From Chelydra serpentina (lineage: Eukaryota > Chordata > Testudines > Chelydridae): a DNA stretch of 64,000 bases. The notes under the pieces were generated by a model. It had not been told where the DNA came from and did no database searches. It worked only from the letters and a program-made list of their open reading frames with translations. The translations under genes and the position numbers were made by a program. Below, in pieces: positions 10,934 through 22,709 of this stretch. The stretch is from NCBI GenBank assembly GCA_037349315.1, contig JBAIAC010000001.1, positions 36,270,001 through 36,334,000 on the forward strand. Reading direction: 5' to 3'. How positions within the stretch are numbered: position 1 is the first letter of the stretch; each line of letters begins with the position of its first letter.

Positions 10934-13129
10934 CCTCGCTGCCATGGGCTGCTGCTTGCTGTGGAGACATACCCCAAATCTCCTCTAAAAGGAGCAGCGC
11001 CTCTTGTTGGAGGCCTGCAAGCCTAGTCAAGAACCTTCTGGCACAGCAGCACCTACTGCCACGTTCTGCCTCATGAGGAATGGGCCATAGTGTCCTCCCC
11101 ACTGGCATCCAAACCACCCCTGTGGCACATGCCCTATCCCCAGATTTCATGCATTCCTGGCCTTTGGGCTTTCAATGTAGCCCTTTGTTCTTTCCAGCAA
11201 TTCAGGTAGAAGTGGCGCAGGGCTCCTTGGAGGTGCCAGGGCAGCACAATGCTACTGGCTTTATTGCTGGCTGGGTCAGGGCCCTGCTGTCGTCTTCACT
11301 CTGGCTGCAAAAGAAGTCACTAGAGAGCTGTGAAGAGATTGCTTGGACGGCGAACAAAGGTGGCATCTGGGAACGGGCTGTTTCTCTGCCGCAGCCCCAA
11401 AAAACTGAATCCTGCTAAGCAAAGAAGACTTGAGCGGATGAAAGAGCTCGGAGTGATCCAATGACTTCCCCTCACTGCCCTACCAATAAAGCCTCCTCTT
11501 ACCCTGTGAGAACCTTGCCCCCCGCCCTCCTGCACTCCGGAGCCAATGACAAGTTGCAGGCCATCGGGCAAATGGTGTCTTTCCCATAACAAACCATACG
11601 TAGCTGGGGGAGGGGAGAGGGGGTGGCTGGGTGAAGTGTGTGGGTGTGGGTGTACATACGTATGTCAAGGCAGAGGGGGCTTTGCCATAATTGAATCTTT
11701 TGTGCTACTTTAAACGAGCCCCAGAAAGGCTGAATTTTCATTCTCCCAGCCACAGGGAAGAGGGAGAGGGAGGCACTTAGATATCTAGATAGATAGATAG
11801 CTGTCAAGACTGATGGGACAGATCCCCTATTTGCAGGTCTCAGGCAGGTGGCCAGAAACTCAGTCAGGAAGTGACTCTCCAATCTATGGGAGGGGAAATT
11901 AAGGAATCCAGAATGGGGCTGCTCAAATTCCACTGGACCTGATCCCACAGCATCTTCACCCTGATGGGGATGAGGTCCCTTTACATTATATCTAAGAGAA
12001 TTGCACTGTTTGAAGCTGAAAAATACAGATATTTTTACAGAGTCTCCCATGAAAATAAGCTCTGCTTGACGCAGAGGAAGGCTGAGGGCATCTGGGAGAC
12101 AGTTTCAACTCCCTGATCCTATGGGCTGGTTTATGCCAGCCCGGGCTCATGCCACTGATGTATGATCTTTATAGGATCTTGCACAAGTGGAGAATCAGTA
12201 TAACAAAGCAGAACTCTGCCTTGTTCTCACCTTGCCTCTAAGATGTCCCTAGACCAGGGTGATGGGGGCAGCCGGTGCAGGAGACATCTCAGCCAGCTTT
12301 ATGCCATCTGAGAGATCCCTTCCACCAAGGGAAATCTCTAGTGGCCACTTGCAATCAGATTCCAGATAGTTTGCACTGACTGAGTGATGCAAATTGGTCA
12401 AAGTGGAAACAGGACTCTGAACAACTGTGTATATTCTCCAGGCCATGTCTTCTATTCCCCCAATCCCAGATATTTTTCCATCCATTCCCATGTCTGGCCT
12501 AGGTTCTACCATATTTACATAATAGACTGGATTGTGTGACATGCAGTCCATGCTGGTTTATAGCATGCAATTTCCACTGGATTGGGACATGCAATCAGTG
12601 ATGGTTTATACCACCACAGTTTGCGCTATGAATGGGATTTCAGTGTAAAAGGAACATGAGTGTGTCACATAGAGAGACCACCTGAGGGGTTCTAACAGAG
12701 TCCACTGGAATTTTCCCTAGGACCAGGAACAAGGTCTGCTTCTTCTGGAGCCCCAGTTTGATGGCATCAAAGTACCAGAGAACCCAGAACGGGAACAACT
12801 GGTCAAGACGGTTTCCCTGTCCAAGCTGGATGAGGAGGAAAAAGTAAACAGAACGACTCAATACTCTATAGTTGTTGAGATTTTAAACTTTCTTTCCATG
12901 TGCATGATCTCACATGTCATTAGTAACATAGGGAAGGATATTTAAAACAACACAAATGTTATGGTGAGTGGCTAATTTAATTATCACTCCAGCTCTCCCT
13001 CCATCCCCCCCCCTTCTAAAGTACTAGTACCAAATCTACTCAGAAGAATAGTACAATGGATTGAAGGCCGGGAATGTGGAAGGAAGTTGGGTTGCACTAT
13101 ACTGGATCTACCTATCATCTAGATTCTTC
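10934..13129. other. Intergenic, no gene seen
   Basis: Contains a short GATA microsatellite near 11785-11801 and GT-rich sequence near 11635-11660. No coding or repeat family was recognised with confidence. Confidence 0.4.
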
Positions 13130-13440
13130 TATGCCCCCCATCACTGTGGTATCTGAGCACCTCCCAATTTTAAATGTTTTTATCCTCACAACATCCCCTG
13201 TGAAGTGGGGCCATGCTGTTATCCCCATTTTACAGATCAGCACTGAGTCCCTGACCCTCAAAGGTATTTAGGCGCCTAACTTTCATGGAAATCAGTAGAC
13301 ATCAGATGCCTCAATATCTTTGAGGCTCTGGACCAGAAAGACTAATTGTCTTGTTCAAAGTCACTCAGGAAGCCTGTGGCACAGTAGAGAACTGAACTGG
13401 GGTTTCCACAGTCGCACGCTAGTGTCCTAACCCCTGGGAG
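13130..13440. repeat. MIR/L3-like old repeat with embedded hairpin
   Basis: CCCCATTTTACAGATCAGCA and CAAAGTCACTCAGGAAGCC followed by GAACTGAACTGGGG are the tail signatures of ancient tRNA-SINE/LINE repeats in minus orientation. A hairpin sits inside: arms 13256-13273 and 13308-13325, 16 of 18 paired, same family as 25313-25390. Confidence 0.5.
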
Positions 13441-15689
13441 CATGATGCTATAACAGATAAACAGACTGGAAGTGTCCTGAGAAACTTTACACAATCATCA
13501 GGAGGTTACAAGCCTAACAGAGAAGGAGCAAAGTAGCCAGTGAGAATGTGTGAGCTGTATTCACAAACTTGCACACAACTATACACAACATGACATGCTC
13601 ACACACATTATTGCATGGCTGCATATATGATATGCTCTCACACCCCACATTATGTTTGTGGGTGCTATGACACCAGCGCATGCAAACATTATTAATTTAT
13701 TATTATATCTATTGCAGTGTTACCAAAGGATCCCGTATATCAGCTAATGCCATCATCTCCTCTCCAAATATCCCTTCTCTAACCAATCCCATGCTAGCAA
13801 TTAAATTTACCTGCCTGTCTCCTTCACATCCCCCACTCACTGTTTTCAGGATACAAACTCTTCCCGTTACGAGATGTATTTCCGTCTCCCCTGAAGTCTG
13901 GGAGTGTCTGTAATCAGGAAACCCATGTGCAATCCATTTAACGTCCAGGTGATGGCTGGCAGGCTGAGCCCTATTGGATTCTGTGGTTTGGCTGCAGCCT
14001 CTAGATTCCTGTCCTTCCTGTGCTCCAATTGTGAGCAACTTTATGACCAGACCCATCCCTCTACAAACCTTCATGGAAAGGGCCAGAAGAGGAGAATGAC
14101 TGTCTCTGAGCATTAGGACCAAGAAGCAGAGTTTCCTGGAGCAACTCTGGTGATCACGTGAACCCATCATCCAAGCTGTGGAGCTGAGCACACAAAGGAT
14201 TCAGACAGAGCCTATGAGCAGAGAAAGCCCCAGCCTGGCCTTAGGTTCAGTGGCATGAAGTCTGCCACTTATTATGGAAAAACTATAGGCTCCAATGTTG
14301 GCCCTTTAGAAAAAGTCTTGCTAGGATGGTGTAATTTGTGAACAACTCTCAGAGGATACCAGCCCAGCATGGGATTGTCCAGGGCAAAGCAAATTCTCCT
14401 GCATGGCTCCTACCAGTTCAGTGAGGAAGTAACTTTCCTCCAAGACCAGCTCAGGATGGATTTTAACAGCTCAGTGCAGTTCCGAATGTCTTGGCCAGGG
14501 CCAGGTGACCTCAAATTAAGTCCAACTCAGTAAAGCTCCTACCAGATCAGATCTGATTTGTGCTGGTTCCTGTTAGTCCTAAGAGGCTCCCACTGGTTTG
14601 GCTGACAGTCTGAGCTCTGGGAAAGGAACATACATCTCCTCTCCCCTGGAAACTAAAGCAAACCATGAGTGGGAGGTCCAAGGGACATCACCAGTAGGAA
14701 AGCTCTCCCAGGTGGCATTCCTCAGGATGACATAGAGTGGGGCAAAAGGGAGAGGATGTTACGGTGTTAAAACTCTGAAGAAGTTCAGGTCCCCCTGCCC
14801 ATAGAGGTACCCATCAAGCCATGAGCTGGTCAAGGATGGTGCTCTGACACTCACCACTGTTGGCTTATGCCAGGACGTCATGGCATCCACAGATGTGTTG
14901 TGGAGGGGGGGGGTGAGTGGGATTTAAGTGGTACATAGACCTTTTGTTGGCCAGGACTGGATTTCCCCCAAAGAGAACACAAAACGGGCACCAACAAAGC
15001 CAGTGTGAATATGTGTAAAAATATGTGCAGTAATGCCACTCTGTCCACCCCCAGCACAAACATCAGCCACCTGGCTTGGGCAGCCAGCCAAGAGCCAGTT
15101 GCCTGACCTCCCAGGCCCCCCGGACACAGGCTTCCACAGCTTCTCAGCCACTTCCCTCCTCGTTTGAATATTCACTGCCCCTTGACTGCACTGAGCCCAG
15201 CTATCAGTGCCCCTTGGTGCTGGAGACGCTTACAGAGAGAGCGAGCGCCTTCCTCACCAAGAGTTTTTCATCACATAACGGCTCAATGACACGCTCCCAG
15301 AGAGGGACACTCAGGAGTGCCCTGTATCCTGGAGACGAGCCCAGTCCTGCAGCACTGCTTTCAAACTCAGCAGGCACTTTCCCTACCCCCTTTATTCCCT
15401 TGACAGAACTGGGAACCAAAAGGATTGCGTTGATTAGATGCTTACGGACACTTGATCGTCTGACTTGCATCCACGGCCCCCACCTCACAAACCCTGTCAC
15501 ACCGCCTCCAAGCACAGGCCAGTCTCCTAACATTAACTGACTGTGTGGGCTGCTTTGCCTCAGGACCAAGGAGCCTGCTGCATTCCCCTCCAGCTGTGTC
15601 GTCAGCGTCATGCTGACTGATTCAAGCAGTGAAGAGAGGGGTTGTTTTTTTAACCTGTCCTCCTTTAAGTAAACTTTCCCAAGTATTCC
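13441..15689. other. Intergenic, no gene seen
   Basis: Open frames of up to 160 codons (13709-14191 minus; 15076-15540 plus) overlap each other on both strands and show no known motif or splice context. I regard them as chance. Confidence 0.4.
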
Positions 15690-17157
15690 TCTCCATTGTC
15701 GTCAGGATCAAATAGCAAACTATTCCACTAGGTAGGAAAGATAGAAAATGTGGCAAAAGACCACCTTGGCTTAACCACGAGATCTTGCAAGATCTAAAAA
15801 ATAAAAAGGAGTCATATAAAAAATGGAAACTAGGACAAATTACAAAGGATGAATATAGGCAAACAACACGGGAATGCAGGGGCAAGATTAGAAAGGCAAA
15901 GGCACAAAATGAGCTCAAACTAGCTACAGGAATAAAGGGAAACAAGAAAACTTTTTATCAATACATTAGAAGCAAGAGGAAGACCAAGGACAGGGTAGGC
16001 CCACTACTCAGTGAGGAGGGAGAAACATAACAGGAAACTTGGAAATGGCAGAGATGTTTAATGACTTCTTTGTTTCGGTCTTCACCGAGAAGTCTGAAGG
16101 AATGCCTAACATAGTGAATGCTAATGGGAAGGGGGAAGGTTTAGAAGATAAAATAAAAAAATAACAAGTTAAAAATCACTTAGATAAGTTACCAGGACCT
16201 GATGAAATGCATCCTAGAATACTCAAGGAGCTAATAGAGGAGGTATCTGAGCCTCTAGCTATTATCTTTGGTAAATCATGGGAGACAGGAGAGATTCCAG
16301 AAGACTGGAAAAGGGCAAATATAGTGCCCATCTATAAAAAGGGAAATAAAAACAACCCAGGAAACTACAGACCAGTTAGTTTAACTTCTGTGCCAGGGAA
16401 AATAATGGAGCAAGTAATTAAGGAAATCATCTGCAAACACTTGGAAGGTGGTAAGGTGATAGGGAATAGCCAGCATGGATTTGTAAAGAACAAATCATGT
16501 CAAACCAATCTGATAGCTTTCTTTGATAGGATAACGAGTCTTGTGGATAAGGGAGAAGCAGTGGATGTGGTATACCTAGACTTTAGTAAGGCATTTGATA
16601 CAGTCTCGCATGATATTCTTATCAATAAACTAGGGAAATACAACTTAGATGGGGCTACTATAAGGTGGGTGCACAATTGGCTGGATAACCGTACTCAGAG
16701 AGTAGTTATTAATGGTTCCCAATCCTGCTGGAAAGGTATAACGAGTGGGGTTCCACAAGGGTCTGTTTTGGGACCGGCTCTGTTCAATATCTTCATCAAC
16801 GACTTGGATATTGGCATAGAAAGTACGCTTATTAAGTTTGCAGATGATACCAAACTGGGAGAGATTGCAACTGCTTTGGAGGATAGGGTCATAATTCAAA
16901 ATGATCTGGACAAATTGGAGAAATGGTCAGAGGTAAACAGGATGAAGTTTAATAAGGACAAATGCAAAGTGCTCCACTTAGGTAGGAACAATCCATTTCA
17001 CACATACAGAATGGGAGGAGACTGTCTAGGAAGGAGTACGGCAGAAAGGGATCTAGGGGTTATAGTGGACCACAAGCTAAATATGAGTCAACAGTGTGAT
17101 GCTGTTGCAAAAAAAGCAAACTTGATTCTGGGCTGCATTAACAGGTGTGTGGTGAGC
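15690..17157 (+). mobile_element. CR1 LINE, ORF2 reverse transcriptase region
   Basis: 5'-truncated CR1 non-LTR retrotransposon. Reverse transcriptase motifs are clear: DVVYLDFSKAFDTVSHDILI, GVPQGSVLGP and the active-site box [11 protein letters not shown]. The element stops abruptly at 17157, inside the post-RT region, where CCCTAA repeats begin; its 3' part is missing. Confidence 0.9.
15785..17157 (+). pseudogene. CR1 ORF2 (endonuclease linker and reverse transcriptase), broken
   Basis: Two frames, 15785-16030 and 16207 onward, are separated by a stop at 16028-16030 and a decayed stretch with further stops near 16161. The second frame is open for over 300 codons, from MHPRILKELIEEVSEPLAI through the FADD catalytic box to WSEVNRMKFNKDKCKVLHLG, and then runs through the telomeric repeat as NPNPNP. 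The missing endonuclease domain and 3' end mean it cannot move by itself. Confidence 0.85.
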
Positions 17158-17190
17158 AACCCTAACCCTAACCCTAACCCTAACCCTAAC
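17158..17190. repeat. Interstitial telomeric repeat, five CCCTAA units
   Basis: Five perfect CCCTAA hexamers occupy 17160-17189, preceded by AA and followed by CCCC. It is the vertebrate telomere repeat (TTAGGG on the minus strand). It lies exactly between the end of a plus-strand CR1 piece and the end of a minus-strand CR1 piece. Confidence 0.97.
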
Positions 17191-17192
17191 CC

Positions 17193-18125
17193 CTCTAGCC
17201 CAATGTCCTATCTCTGACACTAGCCAGCACCAGGCACTTCAGAGGAAGATGCAAGAACCCTGCAATTAGACAGATATGGGATAATCTCCCCAACACACTA
17301 CATCTCATCCTAATCTCTAATAGAGATAGGGTTTAAACCCTAACGCATGAAGTTTAACATCCCTTCCAACATTTTTATTAGCAGTAACTATTATAACTCT
17401 AAATATTGGTCAGCCATATATATGTCCAATCCCTTTCTGAATCTTGCTAAATTCTCCATCTCAACAAATTCCTGTGCCAATGAGTTCCACAATCTAATCA
17501 CACATTGTGTGAAAAAGGATTTCCTTTTATCAGCTCTGAATTTGTCACTTTTTAATGTCATTTAATGTCCCCTTGATCTTGTGTTATGAAGCAAGGAGAA
17601 CAGAAGCTTCCAATTTCCCCTCTCTAGACCATTCATTGTCTCCTCCTCACTTTTCAAAGACAAACAATCCCAGTCTTTTCAATCTCTCATCAGATGAGAG
17701 TTTTTCCATGATCATTTCGTGGCCCTTCTCTAATTGTGCAGTATCTTTTTTGAGAGAAATGACCAGAACATCACACACTATTCCAGAAGAGACTGCACCA
17801 TTGATTTATATGATGGCATTATATTACTTTCTGTTTTATTCTCCATCCCATTCCTCATGCCTTCAAACATCTTGTTTGCGTTTTTGACCATGGCCGCGTT
17901 ATATTGAGCAAAGGTTTTCCTTGAGATGTCTGCAGTGATGCTCTGGTCCCTTTAATTTAATTTAGGACTTTGTAAGATATATAAGTAGTTTAAGTTTTTC
18001 CCTCCAGTGGGCTCCGCTTTACATTCACCAACATTGAACGTTATTTGCCATTGGGTTGCCCATTCACCTAGCTTGGTTAGATCCCTCTGAGCTTCCTCAA
18101 AAGACCTTCCTGGTCCTGACTAACC
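17193..18125 (-). mobile_element. CR1 LINE, 3' half, minus orientation
   Basis: On the minus strand the sequence carries the CR1 3' pattern: AGATCCAACTAA-type decayed ORF2 end near 18070, AGAGGGGAAATTGGAAGC-like block near 17620, CCTTTTTCACACAATGTGTG at 17502-17521, GGCACTGGCT-like tail and ...ATTGGGCTAGAGG ending at the telomeric repeat. The terminal short-repeat end of CR1 is missing. The motifs quoted are approximate readings of a decayed copy. Confidence 0.75.
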
Positions 18126-19470
18126 TAAATGTGGTTAGTTTCAGCATGCTGGTGTTAAAAGCTCCTGCACTGCAAGTGAAAAAAAGTGCCATTACATAAT
18201 GCCAAACACCACCATTTATTTTGTGTATGTAAATCATTTTTTGCTGAACTGCATGCTGTTGAAGTCAAAGCCCTAGAAAATGAAGGCCTCTCTGGACACA
18301 AAAGGAACAGCACCGGCTTCCCCGGGGCGTGTCAGGGGCCCCATCTCTAGGTACTCTAGGGAGTTGAAGCTCTGTGACGAGTTCAATCCATGCCTTCTCT
18401 GATGAAACTATCAAGGAGAATGATGACAGCCAATTGCTAGGTTGTTTGGGTGATGCGGACACTTGCCTACTAGGAATTCAACTAACCCCCCCAAAAATCA
18501 TTTCACATATGGGCTGCCAAACAGCCATCAGATGGGAACAGCTTATTGTGCAATGGGTTTGTCATGAGGCTGAATATCCACTTAAGAATAAACTTCAACC
18601 ATCAACCTCCTCTCCTCAGTAAAACACCTTCCAGCTGAGACTTTCCACGGCATTCCCTCCCCACAGTGTGGATTCCAATTCCAGAACAGGGTTGTGGGTC
18701 CGCTGAGCTCAGGAGGGCCAGTGGTGCAGGGACTGAGGTCCCAGCCAGGGGTGGACTGCGTGCGAAAAGCAGGTTAACATGCCCCATCCATCACTGGACA
18801 GCACATCTGTAAAAAAGGAAATAAATATGAACTCAAATAAAAATCTTGTCTGGAGATGAGCTGAGTTCTCTCCAATGGCAACCGAAGAATATGATGTGGG
18901 GGGGAGGGGTGCAGCTCAGCTGATTTAGTGCTGACTTGTGCTCTCTTCAAGAGAGTCTTTTTCCCACTGCATCTCCTCTTCTCTGTCCCAGAGACACAGA
19001 GTTCGAGTACTGCTCGGAATATCATTCTGCTTCTTCTTCCCGTCACAAAGAGATTTAAAGTTTTGTTGTCTTGCCAGACTCATAAAACGAGGCCATTACA
19101 GTCTGGCCAAATTTAAAAGAACTGTGTGTTTTAGGAAAACCCAATTAAATTCTCTGGTCCTCAGTATCTCGCTTTCATCTCTGCCGAGTATCAGCTTTCT
19201 CCTTTCCTACCTCCTTTCTGATTCACTCAGTAAGATCATAGCCAGAGCTCCCGAGGATAGAGAACCTGACTTGTCGTGTATACCTGCAGAGCACTATGTA
19301 CAACAGTGTCTCTATATAAATAATGATGATAGTGCATTCCTATCTTGATGTTTCATGCACAAGGTAGTATCCTGAAACTCTTGAAAACTGACCCCCCCCC
19401 ACCCATGCACATACCCACTTCATCCTACTGTCACCAACGGGGCTTCAGCAGTCATGCCTAGTGGTCATAA
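18126..19470. other. Intergenic, no gene seen
   Basis: No recognised coding motif. Low-complexity G and C runs occur at 18898-18908 and 19391-19403. Confidence 0.4.
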
Positions 19471-19880
19471 CAGGGGTGGTCAGAGGCCAGGAACAACACC
19501 AAAGGCCAGAGCTGGAGTCAGGAACCAGGAGTCAGAACTGGGGTCAGGAGCCCGAGAGCAAGCCAAGAGGCAGGTCTATCACTATGACTGGCAGCAGAAT
19601 CCACTTCATTGCACTGACACTTCTTGGAACTGCTTGTGGGCTTACATAGGGCACCTGAACCAATCAGAGGCCACAAGGGAAGCTGTCAGTCCAGCCTTCC
19701 AAGATGGTATTTCCTGTGGCGTTTATTTGCACAGGGTGTATGTGATAATGCATGTGGCCCTATTGGGACTGCTGGGTAGTGGTATGGAGGCCATGGCCAG
19801 TAACGTGAGTTCTAGTCCCCATAGTACCTCAGCTATTCCCAGGGAGAGGTGAGAGACAGGACAGCAGGAGAGAGGGCCAA
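19471..19880. repeat. Imperfect tandem repeat and possible LTR-like sequence
   Basis: At 19490-19570 a CAGG(A)ACC/GAGTCAGG-type unit of about 15-20 bp recurs (GGAGTCAGGAACCAGGAGTC, GGGGTCAGGAGCCCGAG). This unit type occurs in turtle LTR-like repeats. Boundaries were not determined. Confidence 0.3.
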
Positions 19881-21756
19881 GCTGAAATGCACTGAAATGC
19901 AATGCACTCTAATGATCCTGGCCAGTGGAGTGGCCTCTCAAAGGCCATGAGGCTGCTCTAATTTGTGTCAGAGGCCAGTGCAGTCCCCAGTATCAGTAGA
20001 GAAGTGTTATAAAGCCACCCATGATTCCTCCTCCCTGGGTGTACCAAGTGCACCCCAATCCTTTTTTTGTGACTCCCCTGCAGAAAATGAATCCACCTGC
20101 CTGGGATACACACTTAAAGTCTTAAGAAATAAAATGGCATGTAGGCTGGCAAGAGGTGCCAACTCAGAGGTGCCACATTTCACCACAGCTTCCACACCTA
20201 CCACAGGCCCTTCGGTAATGAAAGAACAAGTCCCCTTCTGGGTATTCTCTCGGGGAATGTTCAGCGGAAACTTTGAATACAAGAGACTGAGAAGCAGAAA
20301 GCACATACAATAATTAGGGATGGCGTAAACTGATCTGAGTAGTCTAACAACCTGAATTCCAATCCAACCAACCTGAATCTTTGCCCAAAATGCCAGCCCA
20401 ACCACCCAACCTTCCTAAGATAAAAAAAATTGTTATTTTTTTCCCAACTTTCACAGTTGTTTGAAATTCCATCTATTACCAGAAAGTTACCAACACACAG
20501 AAGAGCCTTTCTCACAGATCATTCTGAATTGAACAGTACAGGGAATTGGCAAAAAGCTGGAAAGAAATCCTGTTCTCTCAGGATATGCAAATTGATTTCT
20601 AGGTTCAGATAAACATACTTTGTCCATTCCAGACTTATCTCAGGACTCAGCTTGGTGCGTGACAGCATCAAGCCCAGGTGGCACCGATGGTGTCACGGTC
20701 TTAGACTTCTAACCATCAGCAAAACACAGGAGCAAAAAGGAGCAGCCTCCTGGTAGTTACAACTTCCATGAGGCGATTGATCCTAAGTGTGCACTGCTCT
20801 GAGAAACAGAGGCGGGGCTTTGATGGCTGAGCTCTCCAGACGTGAAGGGCTTTGGGACACAGTTGGTATATTTGTTATATGGTACCAGCATAATGTTTCT
20901 ACATGCCTAAAAAGGAGTGAAGAGCATGCAAAGGGTCAGTGTGTTTGGTGGGGGAGGAGGCAGAGAAGCAGTGTTGAAACCAACTGGGGGGGCCCCAGGG
21001 AGTGGCTGCCCCCCCCAAAACTCCGGCACCCTTTAGGTATACGTATAGTGTCTTTTCAAGCATATTTTTCAATTGAAAAATGGCCAATGACTTACTGCTC
21101 CTCCTATTTCCCCTTAGTTACAAAACCTGGCTCTGCTACTGGGGCAAGACCTAGGGAAAAGACAAGACTAGCTGAGAACAGACTCCATTTAAGTTGCATA
21201 CAGACCTCACACAAAGCACAGAGAATTGGTCAGTAGATTGAAGCCATCTGGCTGGAGCAGCTATCAGAGGAAAACCTTGCAGGAGGTTTCTCCAACATAC
21301 CCCATGATGCTCCAATATCAGAGCATGATATGGGTTTCCTCCATTCCAAAGAAGTGCAACTAAATGAAGGGAGAATAGGACTCTCTGTAGTTTGTCTTTC
21401 AGATGTCCTCACAATATATCAGTCCAGCTGGCAGGCTCTTGCAAAGGAGTTCAGTCCTGACTCTATGCCTAGTTATGCGGATCCTGCTGCACTTAGAATC
21501 TGGGAGTCTGAGTCCTGGCACTGGGCTGCAGATCCTGTGCTGTGCTGAGAGAATGGAGTGCAAACCTTGACACTGGTGCAATGTCTGGTGTCTTGCTGCT
21601 CAGAGGCAGAGGGAGATGGAACTTTTTGCACTCAGAGCCTGGGGCTGTGGAGCCTCTCGCGCTCAGAGGATGGGAATATGAAGACTAGAGATCTCCAAAT
21701 TAAATACTCAATGAAGCAGTTTCTGCAGTGGTAAAAGAGTTCACCAAAAGGAAGGT
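19881..21756. other. Intergenic, no gene seen
   Basis: Short chance frames only. A fragment near 20980-21030 (GCCCCCCCCAAAACTCCGGC context) looks like repeat debris but could not be assigned. Confidence 0.4.
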
Positions 21757-21977
21757 TAGGGACCCTACCAAATTCACTGTCCATTTTGGTCATAGGATTT
21801 TAAAAATCATAAATTTCATGATTTCAGATATTTAAATCTGAAATTTCACAGTGTTGTAACTGTAGAGGTCCTGACCCAAAAGGGTGTTGTGTGGGGGTTA
21901 TAAGGTTATTGTAGGGGCGTCGTGGTATTGCCACCCTTACTTATGTGCTGCTGCTGACGGCGGCGCTTCCTTCAGAG

Positions 21978-22398
21978 CATAGGCGCCGACTTCTACTGGC
22001 GCCGGAGGGTACTAGACCCCCCTCTGCCTCCAGCCCCACCCCCTCCCACTCCCATTCCAATCCCTTCCCCAAAGTCCCCACCCCAACTCCGCCCCCTCCC
22101 TGCCCCTATTCCGACTCCTTCACCAAATCCCCGCCCCGGCCCCGCCTCTTCCCCTGAGCGTGCCATGTTCCCACTCCCCCCCTCCCTCCCGGAGCTTGCT
22201 ACAGCTGTTTGGTGGTGGCAAGCGCTGGAAGTTAGGCGGAGGAGCGGGGACACGGCGCACTCAGGGGAGGAGGCGGAGGAGGAGGTGATGGGAGGTGGGG
22301 TGGGGCGAGGAGCTTGGCTGCTGGTGGGTGCAAAGCACCCACTAATTTTTCCCTGTGGGTGCTCCAGCCGCAGAGCACCCACGGAGTCGGCACCTATG
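21978..22398. mobile_element. hAT-type MITE with perfect 8-bp target duplication
   Basis: 421-bp GC-rich insert. Terminal inverted repeats CATAGGCGCCGACT (21978-21991) and AGTCGGCACCTATG (22385-22398) match at 13 of 14 positions. The flanking 8 bp CTTCAGAG is identical on both sides (21970-21977 and 22399-22406), the hallmark of hAT transposition. No coding capacity; the open frames here are GC-rich artefacts. Confidence 0.88.
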
Positions 22399-22442
22399 CT
22401 TCAGAGCTGGGCGGCCAGAAAGCAGCGAATGCTGGCTGGGAG

Positions 22443-22709
22443 CCAGGGCCGGCTCCAGGCACCAGCTTTCCAAGCTGGTGCTTGGGGTGGCATCGAGAAT
22501 GGGGCAGCAGTCCAAGTCCCCCGGCGGCAATTTCGGCGGCAGGTCCACTCTTCCCGCTGCCAAATTGCCGCCGCGGGACTCGGACTGCCGCCCCATTCTC
22601 GCCCGCCGCAGCAGCAGGTCCGCCGCTCTTCTCTTGCCGCCGCGGGGCCCCACAACGTCAGCCTGCATCGGGGGCCGCGGCAACTGCTTAGGGTGGCACA
22701 ATTGTGAGA
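22443..22709. mobile_element. Second nested insertion with 8-bp target duplication
   Basis: 267-bp insert beginning CCAGGGCCGGCTCCAGGC and flanked by identical GCTGGGAG (22435-22442 and 22710-22717). The left end looks like a known turtle hAT MITE terminus, but the right end has no matching inverted repeat, so it may be an end-decayed copy. Confidence 0.6.

Noticed and set aside
16207..17217. 336-codon frame as a host gene
   Set aside because: Reverse transcriptase motifs identify it as CR1 ORF2, and its C-terminal NPNPNP run is just translated telomeric repeat.
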